Counted from the stretch's first letter, positions 44,347-54,212 are shown. The stretch: 64,000 bases of DNA from an uncultured Thermanaerothrix sp. (GCF_938028735.1 NZ_CALIMF010000012.1:62001-126000), one strand, 5' to 3'. The notes: generated from the letters alone by a model not told the origin. Made by a program: numbers and translations.

Positions 44347-45624
44347 TCAATCGGCGGGAACCGGTTGAGGGCGATGGGCTTTGGCCTCACCTCGGCGCAC
44401 TCCCAGCATCATCACCAGGGCGGCCAGCATGAAAAAGGGCGCTACGATCATGATGAGGGCGTAGTTCTCACCGCTTAGCTGGATGATCCAACCGTTGAGA
44501 TTGGGCCCCACGATTGCTGCTAGGGTGGAGAAAAGATAGTAGAGGCCTGTGTAAGTCCCAATATGCAGGTCGTCGGTCATATCAACCACCATAGGCAGGG
44601 AGTTGATATTGATTAGTGCCCAGGCGATTCCCGCTACCATCAAAGAAACACCTGCTATTGGTACTACCCCTAACACCGGCAAACGAAACAGCGTAGTGGT
44701 GAGGAGGGGAGCAGGTGTAAAGTAAAGCATCAGCATCACAGCAGTTAACAAGAGAATGCCGCTGAGGATGGTGCGGCGCCGACCCAAGCGGCTGCCCAAA
44801 AATCCGGCGGGCAATGCAAAGAGGACAAAGAAGAGCGAAAGTTGTCCTAGCAGACGGGCGCCATCCGCTTCAGAGATACGTAAGTGATTGACAGCATAAA
44901 GAGTGAAAAAGGCCTCGATGGCGTTGTAGGCTACGAACCAGAAGAAGATTGCCAGCAGGATACGCAGGGCACTCTTTTCTTTGGCTGTGACGACCTGCCG
45001 CAAACTCTGCCACAGACTGGGCGGAGTCTCATCGGTGATCTCGTATTCTTGGGGTTCCCGGATGAAAGCAAAAACCATCAAAGCAGCCAGGATTACCAGC
45101 ACTGAGCCCAACCAGAATGGATAGGCAGGGTTCATCTCATAGAGAGAAGCGCCAATGAAGAAGGCAATGATTGCCCCTACTCCTCCCATGAAGTTAATGA
45201 TTCCATTGGCCTGAGAACGGTAGCGAGAGGGGGTGATGTCGGGCATTAACGCTACTACGGGGGTGCGCCAGAAAGCCATGCTCAGGATGAGGGTAATTGT
45301 GCAGGCCATGAAGAACGGGAGGAAGGTCTGTAGGGGGATCAACCCAAAGGCTAGGGCTGAAAGGGGCGCGCCCGCGAGAATGAAAGGCAAGCGTCGTCCA
45401 ATAGGAGTGCGTAAGCGATCTGACCAGGCTCCAACTGGGGGCTGGATAAAAAGCGCGGCGAGGTTATCCAAGGTCATAAAGAAGCCGATGATCCCGGGGG
45501 GAATATCAAAGCGGTTGCGCAGAAAAATGGGGACATAGGCGTTATAAACGCTCCAAATCACGCTGACACCAAAGAATCCAAACCCTAACAGAAAGATTTT
45601 TCCAATGGAGAAGCGTGGTTTCAT
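44347..45624 (-). CDS. MFS transporter, sugar/SLC45-like
   Basis: 425 residues with 12 predicted TM segments. Features: FGVSVIWSVYNAYVPIFLR in TM1, GFFMTLDNLAALFIQPPVGAWSDR (MFS motif A region with D-x-R), a central cytosolic loop (about 205-225) and GSRLGRRRT in the second half. It resembles glycoside/sucrose-type SLC45 transporters. AAAGGA precedes the ATG. Between trmD (19 nt) and the UroD-like gene, so the UroD-like enzyme may act on its substrate. Confidence 0.8.
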   Translation of the reverse strand: MKPRFSIGKIFLLGFGFFGVSVIWSVYNAYVPIFLRNRFDIPPGIIGFFMTLDNLAALFIQPPVGAWSDRLRTPIGRRLPFILAGAPLSALAFGLIPLQTFLPFFMACTITLILSMAFWRTPVVALMPDITPSRYRSQANGIINFMGGVGAIIAFFIGASLYEMNPAYPFWLGSVLVILAALMVFAFIREPQEYEITDETPPSLWQSLRQVVTAKEKSALRILLAIFFWFVAYNAIEAFFTLYAVNHLRISEADGARLLGQLSLFFVLFALPAGFLGSRLGRRRTILSGILLLTAVMLMLYFTPAPLLTTTLFRLPVLGVVPIAGVSLMVAGIAWALININSLPMVVDMTDDLHIGTYTGLYYLFSTLAAIVGPNLNGWIIQLSGENYALIMIVAPFFMLAALVMMLGVRRGEAKAHRPQPVPAD

Positions 45625-45643
45625 GGGGGATGATCCTTTCGTC

Positions 45644-46420
45644 TTAATCTGAGTTATGGGGATGTTTGGATGAATCGGGCGTTGAAGAAGCGTTTTGTTG
45701 TTTGAGGCGTTCTAAAAATTGGCGGTCGGCTTCGCTGAGATGGGCCCTGGTCAGCAGGTCAGGGCGGCGTTGCCAGGTGCGTAGGAGGGCTTGCTCACGT
45801 CGCCAGCGTGCAATGGCAGCGTGATTGCCCGAAAGCAAAATATCGGGTACGCGCCAGCCGCGAAATTCTGCTGGACGGGTGTACTGAGGGTACTCTAGCA
45901 AGCCACTGGCAAATGAATCGTCAATAGCGCCGTTTGGATCACCCAGTACCCCCGGGATCAAGCGGCTAACGCTGTCAATGATAACCAGAGCCGGCAATTC
46001 ACCCCCGGTGAGGACGTAATCGCCAATGGAGATCTCATCGGTGACCAGATGCTCGCGCACGCGCTCATCAATGCCTTCATAATGTCCACAGAGGAGCGCC
46101 AATCGGGGCTGTTCAGCCAATTCGCGTGCAATCTCCTGGTTATAGGTGCGCCCCTGCGGAGACAGCAGGATCAGTGGGCAGGCGGGGGGAATGCCCAGGA
46201 CGGCTTCCACGGCGCGGAAAATTGGCTCGGGTTTCATGACCATCCCACCCCCACCCCCAAATGGTGCATCGTCAGCGGTATGGTGTTTATCGGTCGTGTA
46301 ATCGCGAATGTTGTGAATGTAAACCTCAATCAAGCCACGCTGAATGGCGCGCTTGAGAATGCTTGTTTCCAGATAGGGTTGAATCAGGGTGGGAAAGAGC
46401 GTGAACACATCAAAACGCAT
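45644..46420 (-). CDS. trmD: tRNA (guanine-N1)-methyltransferase
   Basis: 258 residues. Methylates G37 of tRNAs reading CNN/UGG codons, preventing +1 frameshifts. SPOUT motifs: [68 protein letters not shown] and [21 protein letters not shown]. No rpsP, rimM or rplS neighbour is present, unlike the common ribosomal operon. No ribosome site; a promoter -10 lies 8 nt upstream. Confidence 0.96.
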   Translation of the reverse strand: MRFDVFTLFPTLIQPYLETSILKRAIQRGLIEVYIHNIRDYTTDKHHTADDAPFGGGGGMVMKPEPIFRAVEAVLGIPPACPLILLSPQGRTYNQEIARELAEQPRLALLCGHYEGIDERVREHLVTDEISIGDYVLTGGELPALVIIDSVSRLIPGVLGDPNGAIDDSFASGLLEYPQYTRPAEFRGWRVPDILLSGNHAAIARWRREQALLRTWQRRPDLLTRAHLSEADRQFLERLKQQNASSTPDSSKHPHNSD

Positions 46421-46428
46421 ACTTTGAT

Positions 46429-46456
46429 TTTATATCCTGCTCCAAAGAATGGGCAA
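46429..46456 (-). promoter_or_regulatory. Promoter giving a leaderless trmD mRNA
   Basis: Minus strand TTGCCC (46456-46451), a 16-nt spacer and TATAAA (46434-46429), followed by 8 nt and ATG 46420. Confidence 0.55.
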
Positions 46457-46498
46457 GCCTGCTGTAGATGATTCCTCGCGCGTAAAAACTCTTTATCC

Positions 46499-46527
46499 TT
46501 GACGTTAATTTTAGGGCAGGGTAAGAT
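46499..46527 (+). promoter_or_regulatory. Promoter giving a leaderless TPR-protein mRNA
   Basis: TTGACG (46499-46504), a 17-nt spacer and TAAGAT (46522-46527), then 6 nt and ATG 46534. It is divergent from the trmD promoter. Confidence 0.6.
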
Positions 46528-46533
46528 GCTAGC

Positions 46534-47784
46534 ATGTATTTACGTGGTAGTCGCTTTAACTTAAACCGTCGGCGGCGGCGCTCCAATCCAGTGCGAATCG
46601 TCGTGCTGGTGGTGTTGATTGGAGCAGCTCTCTACGTGAATCAGTTTGTAGTGCCTCAAACCCCTCCTCTCTTTGTGCCCACACCCACGCCTACGCGTGC
46701 TCCTGAATCCTATGCGATTGAAGCGGAACAATTGACCAATCAAGGGAAGTTTCTGCAGGCCATTCAGGTCTATCGCGAAGCCCTTCTAGTGGATCCTAAG
46801 AACCCTTCTTATCACCTTGCATTGGCACGCCTGTATCTCTATACCAAACAATATCAGCAAGCCCTGGAGAGTGCGGGAAATGCCTTGCTCCAGAATCCTA
46901 ACAATGCACAGGCGTTGGCGTTGCGAGGATATGTGTTGGGATTGATGGGGGATTACCTGCAGGCTGAGGCAGTTCTCAATCAGGCTATTGAACTGGATCC
47001 CAACAACCCAGTGCCTTATGCCTACCTGGCCGAAGTGTTGGGTTTGAAAGTACAAAGTGGGGAGGGGGACCTCATCACCCTAAACCGCGCTATCGAACTA
47101 TCGCGCAAGGCCCAGAGTCTAGGACCTGACCTGCTAGAGACTCATCGTGCGCGGGGATTGGTATTGGAACTCACCGCCAATTACGCTGATGCTGTGCGCG
47201 AGTTTGAGGCGGCGATCGCCCAAAATAAGTACATTGCTGATCTGTATCTGGCGCTGGGGCGTAACTACCGTGCGATTCCGGATTATCCTAAAGCCATTCA
47301 AGCCTTTGGGAATGCGATCCCATTGACCCCTACAGATCCCTTGCCCTACATGTATCTCTCCAAAACCTACCTGGCGACAGGTGAGTTGACTCGAGCATTG
47401 CAATATGCCGAACAGGCCTTGAGCCACGCTCCCACAGACCCTTTTCTCTACGGGAATCTAGGAGTGATTTACTACCGTACCCGTGATTACGTGCGTGCCA
47501 TCCAATATTTGCGTATTGCGGTGCGGGGTGGGACCAGTGAAGATGGGCAGCCGGTTCAGGGCCTGGCGCTGGATTACTATCCCGTTTCCGAGTACTATTA
47601 CACCTACGGCCTGGCTCTGGCGCGCACGGGCGAGTGTGATGAGGCGGTACAGATTGCCCGTGCCCTTTTGCAGGGCGTGAGTAACGAGGATGTCTCGGTG
47701 AGCAATGCTCAAGAGATTCTGAACATTTGCGGTAGCCAAGCGAGTGGTACACTCCCTGCGGCCCAGCCGTCGGCTACTCCTTAA
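46534..47784 (+). CDS. Membrane-anchored TPR-repeat protein 1
   Basis: 416 residues. A basic N-terminus, one TM (about 21-42), the linker TPTPTRAPESYAIEAEQL, then about eight TPR units filling residues 60-380 (QGKFLQAIQVYREALLVDP, KQYQQALESAGNALLQNP, GDYLQAEAVLNQAIELDP, PDYPKAIQAFGNAI). A Thr/Pro-rich end follows. It would present TPRs outside the cell for protein interactions. A clear paralogue of the next gene, with the same TM-linker-TPR design and a shared VVYYYTYG/YYYTYGLALA element near the C-terminus. Confidence 0.85.
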   Translation: MYLRGSRFNLNRRRRRSNPVRIVVLVVLIGAALYVNQFVVPQTPPLFVPTPTPTRAPESYAIEAEQLTNQGKFLQAIQVYREALLVDPKNPSYHLALARLYLYTKQYQQALESAGNALLQNPNNAQALALRGYVLGLMGDYLQAEAVLNQAIELDPNNPVPYAYLAEVLGLKVQSGEGDLITLNRAIELSRKAQSLGPDLLETHRARGLVLELTANYADAVREFEAAIAQNKYIADLYLALGRNYRAIPDYPKAIQAFGNAIPLTPTDPLPYMYLSKTYLATGELTRALQYAEQALSHAPTDPFLYGNLGVIYYRTRDYVRAIQYLRIAVRGGTSEDGQPVQGLALDYYPVSEYYYTYGLALARTGECDEAVQIARALLQGVSNEDVSVSNAQEILNICGSQASGTLPAAQPSATP

Positions 47785-47801
47785 CTGTGTGGGATGGCGT
47801 T

Positions 47802-49139
47802 ATGGTGCTTAAGATCGAAGAGAGAAAGCCGCTGTTTCGGCGGCAGCGTGCACGTAGCAATCCCTATCGGGTGGTGGTGCTGGTTTTCTTAATTCTGGGA
47901 GGGATGTTTTTATTACGTGCTTACGATGCGCGGGCTATTCAGCCCTTGTTTTTGCCCACCCCCACACCAACCCGAGCGGCTAATTCGTATGCTTTAGAGG
48001 CCGAAACCCAATTCTTTGCCGGCAATTTGGGGGCAGCCATTGAGGCATACCAAAAGGCCGTTCAGATTGATCCTCAGAATGCACGGTTATATGCTGAGTT
48101 GGCGCGGGTGCAAACTTACTCGTCCAGTCTGCTGACGACAGATGCAGAGCGGAAGCAGCGCCTTAGCGAGGCCCTGCAAAACGCCAACCGTGCGGCTGAA
48201 TTGAATCCAGATGACACGTTGGTTCATGCCATTCGCGCATTTGTGCTGGACTGGAATGCCAATTCAGTGCTGGCAGGAGAGGAAGCCCCGCGTTTTCTGA
48301 TTGAAGCAGAGCAGGCTGCTCTCCGAGCCCTGCAATTGGACAGTCAGAACGCGCTGGCTTTGGCTTATTACGCTGAGATCCTGGTGGATCAGCAAAAATG
48401 GGGGCAAGCCGAGGAGTATATCCAGATTGCATTGCAACGCGACTCTTCCCTGATGGATGTGCATCGAGTGAGTGCCTATGTGCAAGAGTCCCTGGCAAAT
48501 TATGAGGGGGCGATTCGGGAATATCTCCAGGCCATCAAAATTACGCCCAATTTCACGCCGTTGTATATCTCGATTGGCGCAAACTTACGCCAATTAAAGC
48601 GCTATGACGAGGCGCTGGAATATTTTGCCAAGGCAGTTGAAATCAACCGGCGCCTTGGGGTCAAAGACCCCATCCCCTACCTTTCAATTGCAAAAACCTA
48701 TTCCCAAAAAGGCGAGTTCTTTGCGGCTGCACTCAATGTGCGCGCGGCTCTGGAAATGATCCCGGACAATCCAGATGTCTACGGTCAGCTGGGGATGGTT
48801 TACTTCAAATCGCGCAATTATGAGAGTGCCATTCCGGCCTTAAAATGTGCTGTGCGAGGATGCTCTGCCGAGGAGTCTTGTGAGGTGCGACGTTGTAATC
48901 CTGAAGCTGATCGCCCTACCGCCATTCAGGGACTACCCTTGAGTGATAACACGGTGGTGTATTACTACACCTACGGGGCAGCCCTCGCCGGTATGCACCG
49001 TCCTGCAAACAATTACTGTGCTGAAGCCATGCAGGTGCTGGCTGAAGTGCGCCGTGCGTACGCTCAAGACCCGGTGGTCATGGGAATTGTGGAACCCAGT
49101 GAACGTATTTGCGAATCCTTTGGCTATGCTCGTCCTTGA
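47802..49139 (+). CDS. Membrane-anchored TPR-repeat protein 2
   Basis: 445 residues from ATG 47802; an in-frame GTG at 47787 is possible. The design matches its upstream neighbour: basic RRQRARSNPYR, TM (about 27-45), LPTPTPTRAANSYALEAE and TPR units (FAGNLGAAIEAYQKAVQIDP, ANYEGAIREYLQAIKITP, KRYDEALEYFAKAVEI). Near the C-terminus two added CxxxxSCEVRRC-type cysteines appear (CAVRGCSAEESCEVRRC), a small lineage-specific insertion. Probably a tandem duplicate acting with protein 1. Confidence 0.85.
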   Translation: MVLKIEERKPLFRRQRARSNPYRVVVLVFLILGGMFLLRAYDARAIQPLFLPTPTPTRAANSYALEAETQFFAGNLGAAIEAYQKAVQIDPQNARLYAELARVQTYSSSLLTTDAERKQRLSEALQNANRAAELNPDDTLVHAIRAFVLDWNANSVLAGEEAPRFLIEAEQAALRALQLDSQNALALAYYAEILVDQQKWGQAEEYIQIALQRDSSLMDVHRVSAYVQESLANYEGAIREYLQAIKITPNFTPLYISIGANLRQLKRYDEALEYFAKAVEINRRLGVKDPIPYLSIAKTYSQKGEFFAAALNVRAALEMIPDNPDVYGQLGMVYFKSRNYESAIPALKCAVRGCSAEESCEVRRCNPEADRPTAIQGLPLSDNTVVYYYTYGAALAGMHRPANNYCAEAMQVLAEVRRAYAQDPVVMGIVEPSERICESFGYARP

Positions 49140-49184
49140 GACTGCCTCGAATATCAGAGTTTTATAAGAATTTTTCGAAACCTC

Positions 49185-49213
49185 TTGACTTCTCTCTCAA
49201 AGATAGGTATGAT
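49185..49213 (+). promoter_or_regulatory. groESL promoter
   Basis: TTGACT (49185-49190), a 17-nt spacer and TATGAT (49208-49213), directly before the CIRCE operator. Confidence 0.85.
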
Positions 49214-49223
49214 ACAGGGCGAT

Positions 49224-49250
49224 TTAGCACTCTAATTATTAGAGTGCTAA
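49224..49250 (+). promoter_or_regulatory. CIRCE operator (HrcA binding site)
   Basis: Perfect TTAGCACTC-N9-GAGTGCTAA at 49224-49250, just past the -10 box. HrcA would block groESL transcription until heat shock; hrcA itself is outside the window. Confidence 0.97.
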
Positions 49251-49292
49251 AATGTCGGATCAATCAACCCAATTCTCGAACGGGAGGTATCT

Positions 49293-49592
49293 ATGAGCGT
49301 CAATCTCAAGCCACTTGGTAGTCGTGTTGTGGTCGAACCGATTGAGGAAGAAGAAGTGACAGCAGGGGGTATTGTGTTGCCCGAAACAGCCAAAGAGAAA
49401 CCGCAAAAGGGGAAAGTGCTCTCTGTGGGGCCCGGCGATCGTGATGAATCGGGCAAGCGCATCCCGTTGGATGTTAACGTGGGTGACACGGTCCTGTTTG
49501 CCAAATATGCTGGCACCGAAGTGAAGGTTGAGGGCAAGAAACTGCTTATCCTGCGCGAAAGCGATATTTTAGCCATTATTGAGTCCAAATAA
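49293..49592 (+). CDS. groES: Co-chaperonin GroES
   Basis: 99 residues, the usual size. [38 protein letters not shown] contains the mobile loop that contacts GroEL, and the end [14 protein letters not shown] is typical. It forms the heptameric lid of the GroEL cage. CGGGAGG lies before the ATG, and groEL follows 28 nt after the stop. Confidence 0.97.
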   Translation: MSVNLKPLGSRVVVEPIEEEEVTAGGIVLPETAKEKPQKGKVLSVGPGDRDESGKRIPLDVNVGDTVLFAKYAGTEVKVEGKKLLILRESDILAIIESK

Positions 49593-49620
49593 CCCAATCC
49601 ATCTCTGAAAGGAGCGAACT

Positions 49621-51252
49621 ATGGGAGCGAAGCAACTGGTTTTCTCGGATGATGCACGCCGTCGTCTGAAAGCAGGTATTGATATTCTGGCAAATGCTGT
49701 GGTTACTACGTTAGGTCCGAAAGGGCGCAACGTGGCGCTGGATCGCAAATTCGGTGCGCCGACCATTACCCACGATGGCGTAACAGTGGCGAAGGAACTG
49801 GAACTAGAAGATCCCTTTGAGAATATGGGTGTACAGCTGCTGAAAGAGGCAGCGACCAAGACCAACGATATTGCCGGTGATGGTACGACCACTTCTACCC
49901 TACTGGCCTACTCCATCGTGACCGAGGGCCTGAAAGCTTTGGCGGCAGGTGTCAACCCGATGCTGCTCAAGCGTGGGATTGAGGCTGCGACCAAAGCCGT
50001 ATCCGAGGAAATTAAGAAACAGGCAATCCCGATCAACTCTAAAGAGGATATTGCCAATGTGGCAACCATCTCAGCCCAGGATCGCACCATTGGTGAGTTG
50101 ATTGCTGAAGTTATGGATAAAGTGGGCAAGGATGGGGTCATCACGGTTGAGGAGTCAAAGGGTCTAGAGTTTGAGACCGAGTACGTTGAGGGTATGCAGT
50201 TTGACCGCGGCTATATTTCGCCATACTTCATCACCGACCCAGAGCACATGGAAGCGGTGGTGAACGAGCCGTATATCCTCATCCATGATAAGAAGATTTC
50301 TGCCGCGGCGGATATTGTTCCGATCCTCGAGAAACTGGTGCAAATTGGCAAACGTGATCTGGTCATCATCGCCGAAGATGTGGATGGCGAGGCCTTGGCG
50401 ACCCTGGTGCTCAACAAACTGCGTGGCATGCTGAATGTCCTAGCGGTTAAGGCGCCTGGCTTTGGTGATCGCCGCAAGGCCATGCTGCAGGACATTGCAA
50501 TCCTTACCGGTGCGACAGTGATTTCTGAGGAGACTGGTCGCAAACTGGAGACCGCCACCATTGCCGACTTGGGTCGTGCCGAGAAAGTGGTGGCTGACAA
50601 GGATAACACCACGATTGTAGGTGGTAAGGGCGACGAGAAACTGATTAAGGCCCGCATCGAGCAGATCCGAGTGGAGATTGAGAAAACCACCAGTGATTAC
50701 GATCGCGAGAAACTCCAAGAGCGATTGGCAAAGCTTGCCGGTGGCGTGGCGATCATTCGCGTGGGCGCAGCGACCGAGACCGAGTTGAAAGAAAAGAAGC
50801 ACCGCGTGGAAGATGCTCTCTCAGCGACCCGCGCGGCTGTTGAGGAAGGCATTGTGCCAGGTGGTGGTGTGGCGCTGATCAATGCAATCCCCGCGCTCGA
50901 CAATGTCAAGATGGAATACGAAGATGAGCAGATGGGCGTTAACATCGTCCGCAAGGCGCTGGAGATGCCGCTGCGCAAGATCGTTGAGAACGCGGGTAAG
51001 GATGGCTCAGTGATCCTGGAAGGTGTCCGCCAGGCCCAGAAAGCGCAGAACAATAAGAACATCGGTTATGATGTGTTGCGCGAGGAATACATTGATATGG
51101 TCAAGGGTGGCGTCATTGACCCGGCTAAAGTGACCCGCGGTGCGTTGGAGAACGCGGCTTCGATCGCGGGCATGATCCTGACCACTGAAGCGTTGGTTAC
51201 GGACGTGCCTGAGAAGGAGAAGCCTGCTACGCCGCCGATGCCGGAGTACTAA
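49621..51252 (+). CDS. groEL: Chaperonin GroEL
   Basis: 543 residues. It folds proteins inside a double heptameric ring. Motifs: [43 protein letters not shown] (ATP site), [10 protein letters not shown] and [20 protein letters not shown]. The C-terminus ends [14 protein letters not shown] and lacks the GGM repeats that usually fill the cavity floor. Single groESL operon under CIRCE. Confidence 0.97.
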   Translation: MGAKQLVFSDDARRRLKAGIDILANAVVTTLGPKGRNVALDRKFGAPTITHDGVTVAKELELEDPFENMGVQLLKEAATKTNDIAGDGTTTSTLLAYSIVTEGLKALAAGVNPMLLKRGIEAATKAVSEEIKKQAIPINSKEDIANVATISAQDRTIGELIAEVMDKVGKDGVITVEESKGLEFETEYVEGMQFDRGYISPYFITDPEHMEAVVNEPYILIHDKKISAAADIVPILEKLVQIGKRDLVIIAEDVDGEALATLVLNKLRGMLNVLAVKAPGFGDRRKAMLQDIAILTGATVISEETGRKLETATIADLGRAEKVVADKDNTTIVGGKGDEKLIKARIEQIRVEIEKTTSDYDREKLQERLAKLAGGVAIIRVGAATETELKEKKHRVEDALSATRAAVEEGIVPGGGVALINAIPALDNVKMEYEDEQMGVNIVRKALEMPLRKIVENAGKDGSVILEGVRQAQKAQNNKNIGYDVLREEYIDMVKGGVIDPAKVTRGALENAASIAGMILTTEALVTDVPEKEKPATPPMPEY

Positions 51253-51275
51253 ACCGACTTCCATGGTGCAAGCCA

Positions 51276-51308
51276 GGCCGTGGCCCGAATAGAGCCACGG
51301 CCTTTTTT
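51276..51308 (+). terminator. Rho-independent terminator of groESL
   Basis: GGCCGTGGC (51276-51284) pairs with GCCACGGCC (51294-51302), followed by six T. Confidence 0.92.
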
Positions 51309-51327
51309 GTTCCGCTTCATTTGCGGT

Positions 51328-51333
51328 TATAAT
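51328..51333 (+). promoter_or_regulatory. -10 box of the parvulin-lipoprotein gene (leaderless arrangement)
   Basis: TATAAT ends 7 nt before ATG 51341, with no ribosome site between. The -35 region falls in the groESL terminator U-run and is poor. Confidence 0.5.
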
Positions 51334-51340
51334 CATTACT

Positions 51341-52252
51341 ATGTTATGGCGTTTGAGATATGTGCTGGTAATGTTGGGAATTCTATGGGGAATGAGCGGT
51401 TGTCAAACCAACCACTCTTCGGTCGCATCCCCGTCGTCAAATGGAACTCCTCTGCCAACAATGACGTTCACGCTGGCTGCAACGCCAACTCATACGCCGG
51501 AACCTCTCGCGATACAGGTTAACGGCCTTGTAATTACACAACGGGAGTTTGAAGCTGAACGCAGCCGTTTACAGGCTGCTGCTAAATCCTTGGGACAAAC
51601 GCTGGATGCCCGTGCTGAACGTGAGCGGCTGGTCAATGAGTTGGTGGATGAGTTGTTGCTGGCCCACGCAGCCTTTGCCAATGGTTACAAGGAAGATGAT
51701 ACGATTTTGGAAAGCAAGATAAGGGAGTTGGAGACCGCACTGGGAGGAGAAGCGGCTTGGCAACAATGGTTAGCCAAGCACGGTTATTCAGAGGTTGACT
51801 TTCGCCAGGCGCTGAGCCGTTCGTTGGCTGCTGCTTGGCAACGTGACCGAATCATTGAGGCCGTGCCTCAGGCAATGGAACAGGTGCATGCGCGCCAAAT
51901 TTTGACCCGCGATCAGGCCACAGCCGAGGCCTATTATCGTCAATTACAGACCGGTACCGATTTTGATACGTTGGCTTTTCAGGTTGATCCCCTTACCGGG
52001 GGGGATTTGGGGTGGTTTCCGCGTGGGTATGTGACCCGCCCCGAGTTAGAAACGGCGATCTTTGCCCTGGCGCCAGGTCAGCACACCTCGGTCATTCAGA
52101 CTGACCTGGGCTTTCATATTGTTAAGGTTATCGCCCGTGAGGCTCAGCGCCCCTTGACGGTGGATGCCCGGCGCGTTCTTCAGCATCAGGCCTTGCAGAA
52201 ATGGCTGAGCGAACAGCGCCAAGCAGCCACTATAAAAATTCTAATTCCTTGA
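51341..52252 (+). CDS. Parvulin-type peptidyl-prolyl isomerase lipoprotein (PrsA/SurA-like)
   Basis: 303 residues. Lipobox WGMSGC (about C21), Thr/Pro spacer, a helical chaperone part (about 45-175: NGLVITQREFEAERSRLQ, LVDELLLAHAAF) and a rotamase core (about 183-285: VHARQILTRDQATAEAYYRQLQTG, GGDLGWFPRGYV, TDLGFHIVKVIARE). It would assist folding of exported proteins at the outer membrane face, like PrsA. Catalytic His/Phe positions appear conserved (HARQIL, GFHIVKV). Confidence 0.88.
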   Translation: MLWRLRYVLVMLGILWGMSGCQTNHSSVASPSSNGTPLPTMTFTLAATPTHTPEPLAIQVNGLVITQREFEAERSRLQAAAKSLGQTLDARAERERLVNELVDELLLAHAAFANGYKEDDTILESKIRELETALGGEAAWQQWLAKHGYSEVDFRQALSRSLAAAWQRDRIIEAVPQAMEQVHARQILTRDQATAEAYYRQLQTGTDFDTLAFQVDPLTGGDLGWFPRGYVTRPELETAIFALAPGQHTSVIQTDLGFHIVKVIAREAQRPLTVDARRVLQHQALQKWLSEQRQAATIKILIP

Positions 52253-52279
52253 AACTACCTCACTCGTTGGGGAGCAACT

Positions 52280-52999
52280 GTGGCGCCGATACGTACGCCT
52301 GAAGATCCGGATTTACTATGGAATGTGTTGACTTTGTTGGTCTGGCTGGGTATTGGCGGGGTGCTTCTTCTGGTCGGGGTGATCTACGTCAATCCTAACT
52401 CGCCTGTGAATCCCTTTCCACCGCGTCCCTTGCCCACATTGCTCAGCCTTCCTACCTTGGGTGAAGTGCCCTCGCCCACACCCTGGTCCACAGAAACGGT
52501 TCTAAAAATCCCTCCGACCCCTGCGCCAAGTGCCACGCTAACCCCAGAACCTACACTTATCCTGGCAACCCCTTTACCAGAGCAGTCAAACCCAATTGGT
52601 ACGCCCACCTCTCCCTATCGGTATGCTTTTGCCGTGCAGGGGAAACCCAATGCCATTTCTGCGGCACTTTACTATCCTGAACGCACGTGTGATTGGACAG
52701 GGGTAGCGGGGCGCGTATTTGATATCCAAGGAAGTCCGGCCATCGGGATACGGGTGTCGTTGCAAGGTTACCTGGGGGGTAAAAGTATGAGTCTGCTCAG
52801 CCTGACCGGAACAGCCAGTTTGTATGGTCCTTCGGGTTTTGAGTTCACCCTTGCGGATAGGCCGCTAGCCTCCCGAGGCACGCTCTATATACAGTTATTG
52901 GATCAGGCCGATTTGCCGCTTTCGCCTCAGATTGCGTTCGACACTTTTGCAGAGTGCGACAAAAACCTGATCTTAATTGATTTCAAGCAAGTGCGCTGA
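52280..52999 (+). CDS. Membrane-anchored extracellular protein, unknown function
   Basis: 239 residues from GTG 52280. One TM (about 13-37), a Pro/Thr-rich stalk (about 40-112) and a compact beta-rich domain (about 113-239) with two cysteines (ERTCDW and FAECDK). The domain is not recognised; the CDWTGVAGRVFD...GSPAIGIRVSLQG pattern recalls carboxypeptidase-regulatory-like or Ig-like modules. Its last 17 nt overlap the convergent DUF711 gene. Confidence 0.7.
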   Translation: MAPIRTPEDPDLLWNVLTLLVWLGIGGVLLLVGVIYVNPNSPVNPFPPRPLPTLLSLPTLGEVPSPTPWSTETVLKIPPTPAPSATLTPEPTLILATPLPEQSNPIGTPTSPYRYAFAVQGKPNAISAALYYPERTCDWTGVAGRVFDIQGSPAIGIRVSLQGYLGGKSMSLLSLTGTASLYGPSGFEFTLADRPLASRGTLYIQLLDQADLPLSPQIAFDTFAECDKNLILIDFKQVR

Positions 53000-54212
53000 A
53001 GTTTCCCAGGTTAATCTTTTCGTCGCGAAACCAAAGAGCCTCACAAAGTGAACTACTGGGCAGCGCCATCACCCCACCGGCAGCAAAGTAGGCGAAGTCG
53101 AAGGAGACAGCGTCCCCCGCTTTTTTGCCGGGAATCGGCATCAAGCGGGCGGTAAGGGGCTTACGGAGGCGCGTTGAAAGGAAAGCCAGATCGGCCAGTA
53201 GGCCCATGAGTTGGTCGGGAGACGTCTCTCCCGGCAGGGGCACGGTATCCAAACCAGTGCCGCAAACGGCCGAAAACAGGAGCAAATCTTTGAGACTCAA
53301 AGTGCCCTCTGCAGCGCGCTGAGCCAGGACAGTATCTTCCAACACAGGCAGCATGAGACCGTTGAACCCACTGCGTGGCCAACGCCCACGGCTCAGTGTC
53401 TCGGCTAAGAACGCGGCGGCGCTCAGTGAGCCAAAGGTGCCTAGGCGCGAGGCCCCCAAGCGTTCTAAGGCTGCGCCGATGGAACACGACGGGCTGGGAA
53501 AGGGCGCTGGCGAGAAGTCGAATCCTCGGAAGACGATTCCCGAATCGAGAAGAGGTGTAACCACAGAGGTGATTCGATTGGCGAAGGTTTCCAAATGTCC
53601 CAGGAGCGCCTGGCGGGTTTCATCCCAGGTTCGCTCTTGCGAAAATACCTCTAAAACCGCATCGGCGCCCTCAATGGCAAAGGCCAAGGCGGGAGGATGA
53701 CCTGTTGGATGATAAGCGGCCGGAAAGAAGGGGGCGCCTGGAGGGACATTGGCCAAAGCGGCAAACCGTAGGTTGGCGAATCCATCGCTGGTAAGAGAGG
53801 CTGCCTGATGAATGATGTTTGCACTTGCACGAATGGCTTGGAGGGAGATGCCGTAATCTGGTTCGGCCATCTGGGCGGCAATAAAAGTGCTAGATGTACT
53901 GGCCAAGATCGGGATCACCGCTGCATAAGAGGCCGCATGAGTCAGGAGTGCCGGGCCCACCCCAAGATAATCAAAGCCTAATGTTAATACCTCCTGTTCT
54001 AGCTCTTGGACGGTGCGGATCATTTGGCTCTCCGAAGCCAGATTAAGCCACAATGGAAATGGGGTGGTAGCCACCCGGCAGGTTTGAACCTCGATTCCCG
54101 TATTTTGAAGTGCGTGTTTGAGGTCCTGACTCAGATGGCTCAGATGATGTAGGGTTTTGGGCATTTCATGAGAGGAGGGATCAAGAAAGCAGGTAATGGC
54201 GCGGATTTTCAT
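52983..54212 (-). CDS. DUF711 (UPF0210-like) family protein
   Basis: 409 residues, all cytosolic by composition. Features: MKIRAITCFLD at the start, GFDYLGVGPALLTHAASYAAVIPILASTS, RFAALANVPPGAPFFPAAYHP, GIVFRGFDFSPAPFPSPSCSIGAALERLG and SRGRWPRSGFNGLMLPVLEDTVLAQRAAEG. I assign the family from these glycine/serine-rich conserved blocks and its length; biochemical function is unknown. ATGA overlap with the TrmH gene indicates coupling. Confidence 0.65.
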   Translation of the reverse strand: MKIRAITCFLDPSSHEMPKTLHHLSHLSQDLKHALQNTGIEVQTCRVATTPFPLWLNLASESQMIRTVQELEQEVLTLGFDYLGVGPALLTHAASYAAVIPILASTSSTFIAAQMAEPDYGISLQAIRASANIIHQAASLTSDGFANLRFAALANVPPGAPFFPAAYHPTGHPPALAFAIEGADAVLEVFSQERTWDETRQALLGHLETFANRITSVVTPLLDSGIVFRGFDFSPAPFPSPSCSIGAALERLGASRLGTFGSLSAAAFLAETLSRGRWPRSGFNGLMLPVLEDTVLAQRAAEGTLSLKDLLLFSAVCGTGLDTVPLPGETSPDQLMGLLADLAFLSTRLRKPLTARLMPIPGKKAGDAVSFDFAYFAAGGVMALPSSSLCEALWFRDEKINLGNFSALA

